DNA of 8,713 bases. It comes from CF-161 sp035263645 (lineage in GTDB: Bacteria; Chloroflexota; Dormibacteria; Dormibacterales; Dormibacteraceae). Below are positions 7,045-8,713 of this stretch, in pieces. Each line of letters opens with the position of its first letter. Within the stretch, counting starts at the first letter, position 1. The notes beneath the pieces were generated by a model. That model searched no databases. It was not told the origin of the DNA and saw nothing but the letters and a program-made list of their open reading frames with translations. Both the position numbers and the translations under genes were made by a program. Where the stretch lies: contig DATFRD010000355.1 in assembly GCA_035263645.1 (NCBI GenBank), positions 1 through 8,713 on the forward strand, given 5' to 3'.

Positions 7045-7226
7045 CAGTCGCCCGTGCCGGCGGGCACTCCGGAGGAAGGACAGGACCCAGCGGCAGCGTG
7101 AGCAAGGGCTCCGCCCTGCGTGTGAGTCCGTCTTCCCGACGCCGACAACGCCAGGGGTAGGCCCGAAGGGATGCACCGAAGGTGCCCCAAATGTCCCCTT
7201 GCAGTCCTCACCCACCGATCGCCCAT
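7044..7226 (-). CDS. Possible 60-aa small ORF or WXG-start remnant between eccD and WXG
   Basis: An ATG at 7226 follows the eccD stop by 10 nt and has AAGGAG (7238-7233) 6 nt upstream, overlapping that stop. The frame runs 60 residues and ends at TGA 7046-7044, 11 nt before the WXG start. The first residues, MGDRWVR, resemble the WXG protein's MGDQWVK, and the DNA is 19/21 identical over that stretch. After this the frame enters the 111-bp repeat and has no recognisable domain (it is Ala/Gly/Ser-rich). Two readings are possible: a translated small leader gene in the operon, or a leftover WXG start displaced when the repeat entered or was duplicated. Substitutions between the two repeat copies fall mostly at first codon positions in this frame, which argues against selection on the peptide. 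Confidence 0.35.
   Translation of the reverse strand: MGDRWVRTARGHLGHLRCIPSGLPLALSASGRRTHTQGGALAHAAAGSCPSSGVPAGTGD
7076..7186. repeat. 111-bp dispersed direct repeat, copy B (upstream of WXG gene)
   Basis: This segment aligns without gaps to 8585-8695 (constant offset 1509), with 98/111 identical bases by hand count. Six of the 13 differences cluster at repeat positions 78-86. Its right end carries two short hairpins. It fills more than half of the eccD-WXG spacer. On the plus strand the frame starting at 7077 encodes 25 residues identical to those of copy A, with seven synonymous codon differences, then meets TAG at 7158-7160. It could be a regulatory leader, a relic of a coding element, or a small mobile repeat. 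Confidence 0.9.
7162..7185. other. Pair of short hairpins in repeat copy B
   Basis: CCC-GAA-GGG (7162-7170) and GCACC-GAA-GGTGC (7173-7185) are perfect inverted repeats with three-base loops, two bases apart. On the minus strand the loops read TTC. Neither is followed by a T-run on either strand, so an intrinsic terminator is not supported. Confidence 0.7.
7206..7226 (-). repeat. WXG start segment, copy 2 (downstream of eccD)
   Basis: ATGGGCGATC followed by GGTGGGTGAGG matches the WXG start at 19/21 positions. It is separated from the functional copy by the spacer that holds the 111-bp repeat. The arrangement looks like a start codon region split or duplicated around inserted DNA. Confidence 0.85.
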
Positions 7227-7232
7227 GGCGAG

Positions 7233-7238
7233 CTCCTT
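7233..7238 (-). promoter_or_regulatory. Strong Shine-Dalgarno overlapping the eccD stop
   Basis: AAGGAG begins inside the eccD TAA and lies 6 nt before ATG 7226. Such a well-placed site suggests that a downstream gene, probably the ancestral WXG gene, was once translated from here in tight coupling with eccD. Confidence 0.6.
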
Positions 7239-8565
7239 AATGCACGAAGCGGTGGACGAGCTGCGCGACGAGCCCGAAGACGCCCAGCGTGCCAAGGCCC
7301 AGCGGGGCCAGCGACACGTCGACCGCCAGCCAGGCCAGGCGGGTGCCCGGCAGCGGCGGCGACGGCCAGGCCCGGACGGCGGCGAGGGCGATCAGGGCCG
7401 TCGCCGTGGCGGCCGGCAGCGCGACGGCCAGCGGCTGCCGCCCCTGGACGGCGAGCGCGCCCTCCAGCGCGAGCAGGACGGCGACCCCGGCCAGCGCCGG
7501 CGGCAGCGCATCCGCAAGGAAGCGGTAGGCCTGCGCGCGGAGCAGCAGCGCCACCCCGACGGCCGCCGCCAGGCCGGCCGCGAAGGCGGTCGCGCTCGCC
7601 AGCAGCGCGAGAGAGGCCAGCAGCAGGACCAGTGCGGTCCCGCCCGAGAGCGAGGCCAGGAGCCGGCGCGAGCGGCGCGCCGCCTCCTCGGCGGCCGCCG
7701 GGTTCGGCCCGGCGACGAGGGCGCTCAGGCCGCTGCCCACCAGCGCCGGCCAGAGCCGCAGCGCGATCACGCCGGCGACCGCCGCCACCGCGGCCACCTG
7801 GGCGGCGCCGGCGCCCCTCGTCTCGGCGGCCAGGGCCACGGCGAGCACGCCGGCCGCCAGCGCCCCGCCCGGGCCCACGGACGGCACGACCGGCGACAGG
7901 ACCAGCAGCGCGACGGCGAGCGACAGGCCGGCCGCCACCGGCCCTCCGGCCGGCGCCGCACCCGCCATCGCCCAGCCTCCGAGCCCGGCCAGCACGGCCG
8001 CTGCGGCGGCCATCGCCACCTGCGCCTGGCGCCGGCGGCCTACCTCCGGGACCAGCAGAGCCGATCCGGCCAGGGCGCCGGCGGCCACGAGCGCCACGAC
8101 GCCGGTCGTCTGGTTCACCATCCCGGAGCCGATCGCGGCCAGGGCGGCCAGCAGCAGGGCCGCCGGCGCGGCGCCGGCGCAGAGCCACGCCGTGGCCTGT
8201 CCGGTCCAGCGCCGCCCCCCCTCCAGCACCTCGGTCACGGCGTCGGCCAGGTCCGCCACGCTCGGCGCGCGCCAGACCGCTGCGTCGACCAGGTGGAGCA
8301 CCTCGCCGTCCAGCACGCTCTCGGAGGCGAGGGTGGATGTCAGCTCGAACGCCGGCCCGGCGGGACGGGCCAGCGTCCACGCCGGCGGCGTCGCCTCTCG
8401 CTCGCCGCCCGTCGCCTGGCACAGCGTGGCCAGGACGGGCGCGAACTCCAGGATCGGCACCGAGGCCGGCAGCGCCAGGTCGACGCGACGGCGGGACGCC
8501 TGCACGCTGACGTGGCAGAGGTCCCCCGAACGCGGCCTGCTCAGCGAGGCCGGGGGCCGAACCAC
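7237..8565 (-). CDS. eccD: Type VII secretion integral membrane protein EccD
   Basis: The 442-aa product has a cytosolic N-terminal ubiquitin-like YukD-type domain (about residues 15-115: CHVSVQASRRRVDLALP and onward), then about 11 apolar membrane segments from residue 125 to the C-terminus. This is the plan and approximate size of EccD, the multi-spanning subunit that forms the membrane vestibule of ESX translocons with EccB, EccC and EccE. The loop with PNPAAAEEAARRSRRL and the segment RAQAYRFLADALPP lie where EccD proteins have their central charged loop. The start GTG 8565 is preferred because GGGAG lies 9 nt upstream; TTG 8574 and GTG 8625 are in-frame alternatives, the latter inside the repeat. 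The gene heads the visible cluster, so the partner ESX genes would lie upstream beyond the right edge or elsewhere. Confidence 0.9.
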   Translation of the reverse strand: MVRPPASLSRPRSGDLCHVSVQASRRRVDLALPASVPILEFAPVLATLCQATGGEREATPPAWTLARPAGPAFELTSTLASESVLDGEVLHLVDAAVWRAPSVADLADAVTEVLEGGRRWTGQATAWLCAGAAPAALLLAALAAIGSGMVNQTTGVVALVAAGALAGSALLVPEVGRRRQAQVAMAAAAAVLAGLGGWAMAGAAPAGGPVAAGLSLAVALLVLSPVVPSVGPGGALAAGVLAVALAAETRGAGAAQVAAVAAVAGVIALRLWPALVGSGLSALVAGPNPAAAEEAARRSRRLLASLSGGTALVLLLASLALLASATAFAAGLAAAVGVALLLRAQAYRFLADALPPALAGVAVLLALEGALAVQGRQPLAVALPAATATALIALAAVRAWPSPPLPGTRLAWLAVDVSLAPLGLGTLGVFGLVAQLVHRFVH

Positions 8566-8584
8566 GGCTCTCAACTCCCAACCA

Positions 8585-8695
8585 AAGAACAGGACCCAGC
8601 GGCAGCGTAAGCAAGGGCTCCGCACTGCGGGTGAGTCCCTCTTCCCGACGCCGCCAGCGCCTCAGTCAGACCCGAAGGGATGCACCGAAGGTGCC
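8585..8695. repeat. 111-bp dispersed direct repeat, copy A (upstream of eccD)
   Basis: This is the same 111-bp unit and orientation as at 7076-7186, placed about 20 nt upstream of the chosen eccD start. The plus-strand frame starting at 8586 is open to the window edge here, whereas copy B has an in-frame TAG. On the minus strand the frame starting HLRCIPSGL enters from beyond the window and closes at TGA 8573-8571. The repeat or its parent element may extend past the window end, although similarity to copy B fades after 8695. Confidence 0.9.
8671..8694. other. Pair of short hairpins in repeat copy A
   Basis: These are the same two hairpins as in copy B (CCC-GAA-GGG at 8671-8679 and GCACC-GAA-GGTGC at 8682-8694). 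They are identical in sequence although the adjoining 9 bases differ heavily between copies, so this end of the repeat is conserved. Confidence 0.7.
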
Positions 8696-8713
8696 GCGGA
8701 AATCCCAGCGAGA

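Larger units (their letters stand above)
8571..8713 (-). other. Open frame through repeat copy A ending just before eccD (5' end outside window)
   Basis: A minus-strand frame enters from the window edge, reads SLGFPRHLRCIPSGL onward for 46 residues and stops at TGA 8573-8571, 5 nt before the eccD GTG. The peptide is about 80% identical to the corresponding part of the 60-aa ORF at 7044-7226. It could be the end of an upstream gene, a leader ORF or chance. The similarity comes from the DNA repeat, and the substitution pattern does not favour this frame. Confidence 0.25.

Noticed and set aside
2206..7101. A 1631-codon open frame on the plus strand
   Set aside because: It is the antisense shadow of the giant minus-strand gene in GC-rich DNA: the peptide is His/Val/Arg/Gly-rich without domains, and it spans two minus-strand genes that have recognisable motifs and ribosome binding sites.
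7162..7185. The hairpin pair as an intrinsic transcription terminator
   Set aside because: The stems are short and no T-run follows on either strand.
7076..7186. The repeat as a known riboswitch (cobalamin, c-di-AMP, c-di-GMP, SAM, TPP or T-box)
   Set aside because: I looked for the conserved core motifs of these classes on both strands and did not find them. A structured RNA of another kind remains possible.
7033..7215. An upstream in-frame extension of the WXG gene to 7215
   Set aside because: The extra N-terminus runs through the repeat and lacks a good ribosome binding site, while ATG 7032 has AGGAGGG at proper spacing.
7171..8610. Plus-strand open frames of 440-480 codons opposite eccD
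   Set aside because: They are Arg/Gly/Gln- or Pro/Arg-rich translations antisense to a clear membrane protein, with no recognisable domain. They are base-composition shadows.
1..8713. tRNA, rRNA, transposase genes or phage attachment sites
   Set aside because: No such gene or paired attachment-like sequence was recognised on either strand.

Overview
The window is very GC-rich, and every well-supported gene lies on the minus strand with codons that mostly end in G or C. This base composition, together with EccD and WXG100-type genes, points to a member of the Actinomycetota carrying a type VII (ESX-like) secretion locus. No 16S or housekeeping gene is present to narrow the taxon further.

Reading along the minus strand (right to left): (1) the right edge carries a 111-bp repeat copy (8585-8695) inside a short open frame that ends 5 nt before the next gene; (2) eccD (8565-7237) encodes the multi-spanning membrane component of the ESX translocon, with an N-terminal ubiquitin-like YukD domain and about 11 membrane segments; (3) a 197-nt spacer holds a second copy of the 111-bp repeat (7076-7186), a partial duplicate of the WXG gene start just after the eccD stop, and a possible 60-codon small ORF with a good ribosome binding site; (4) a WXG100-family gene (7032-6568, 154 aa) has a central W-N-G turn and a Y-x-x-x-E tail signal; (5) 12 nt further on, one uninterrupted reading frame starts at GTG 6555 and runs off the left edge after 2185 codons.

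That last gene is the main content of the window. Its product begins with a WXG100-like helical domain (W-D-G at residues 53-55), followed by hydrophobic segments, a beta-rich region, proline-rich linkers, and three separate putative zinc enzyme domains: a deaminase-like fold (HDAE at 837-840, CPSC at 871-874), a metzincin-like peptidase (HEVGHMLGLHDEY at 1190-1202, Met-turn near M1227), and a gluzincin-like peptidase (HELIH at 1950-1954, EEGSTE at 1983-1988). It reads as a very large polymorphic-toxin-like effector of the type VII pathway. The C-terminus, any immunity gene and the remaining ESX core genes (eccB, eccC, eccE, mycosin) would lie outside the window.

The likely working model (inference) is that EccD is part of the export channel, the 154-aa WXG protein is a partner or co-secreted helper, and the giant protein is the cargo. 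The two 111-bp repeats sit directly upstream of two of the genes. Their substitutions show an unexpected coding-like pattern on the opposite (plus) strand, which is the least explained signal here.
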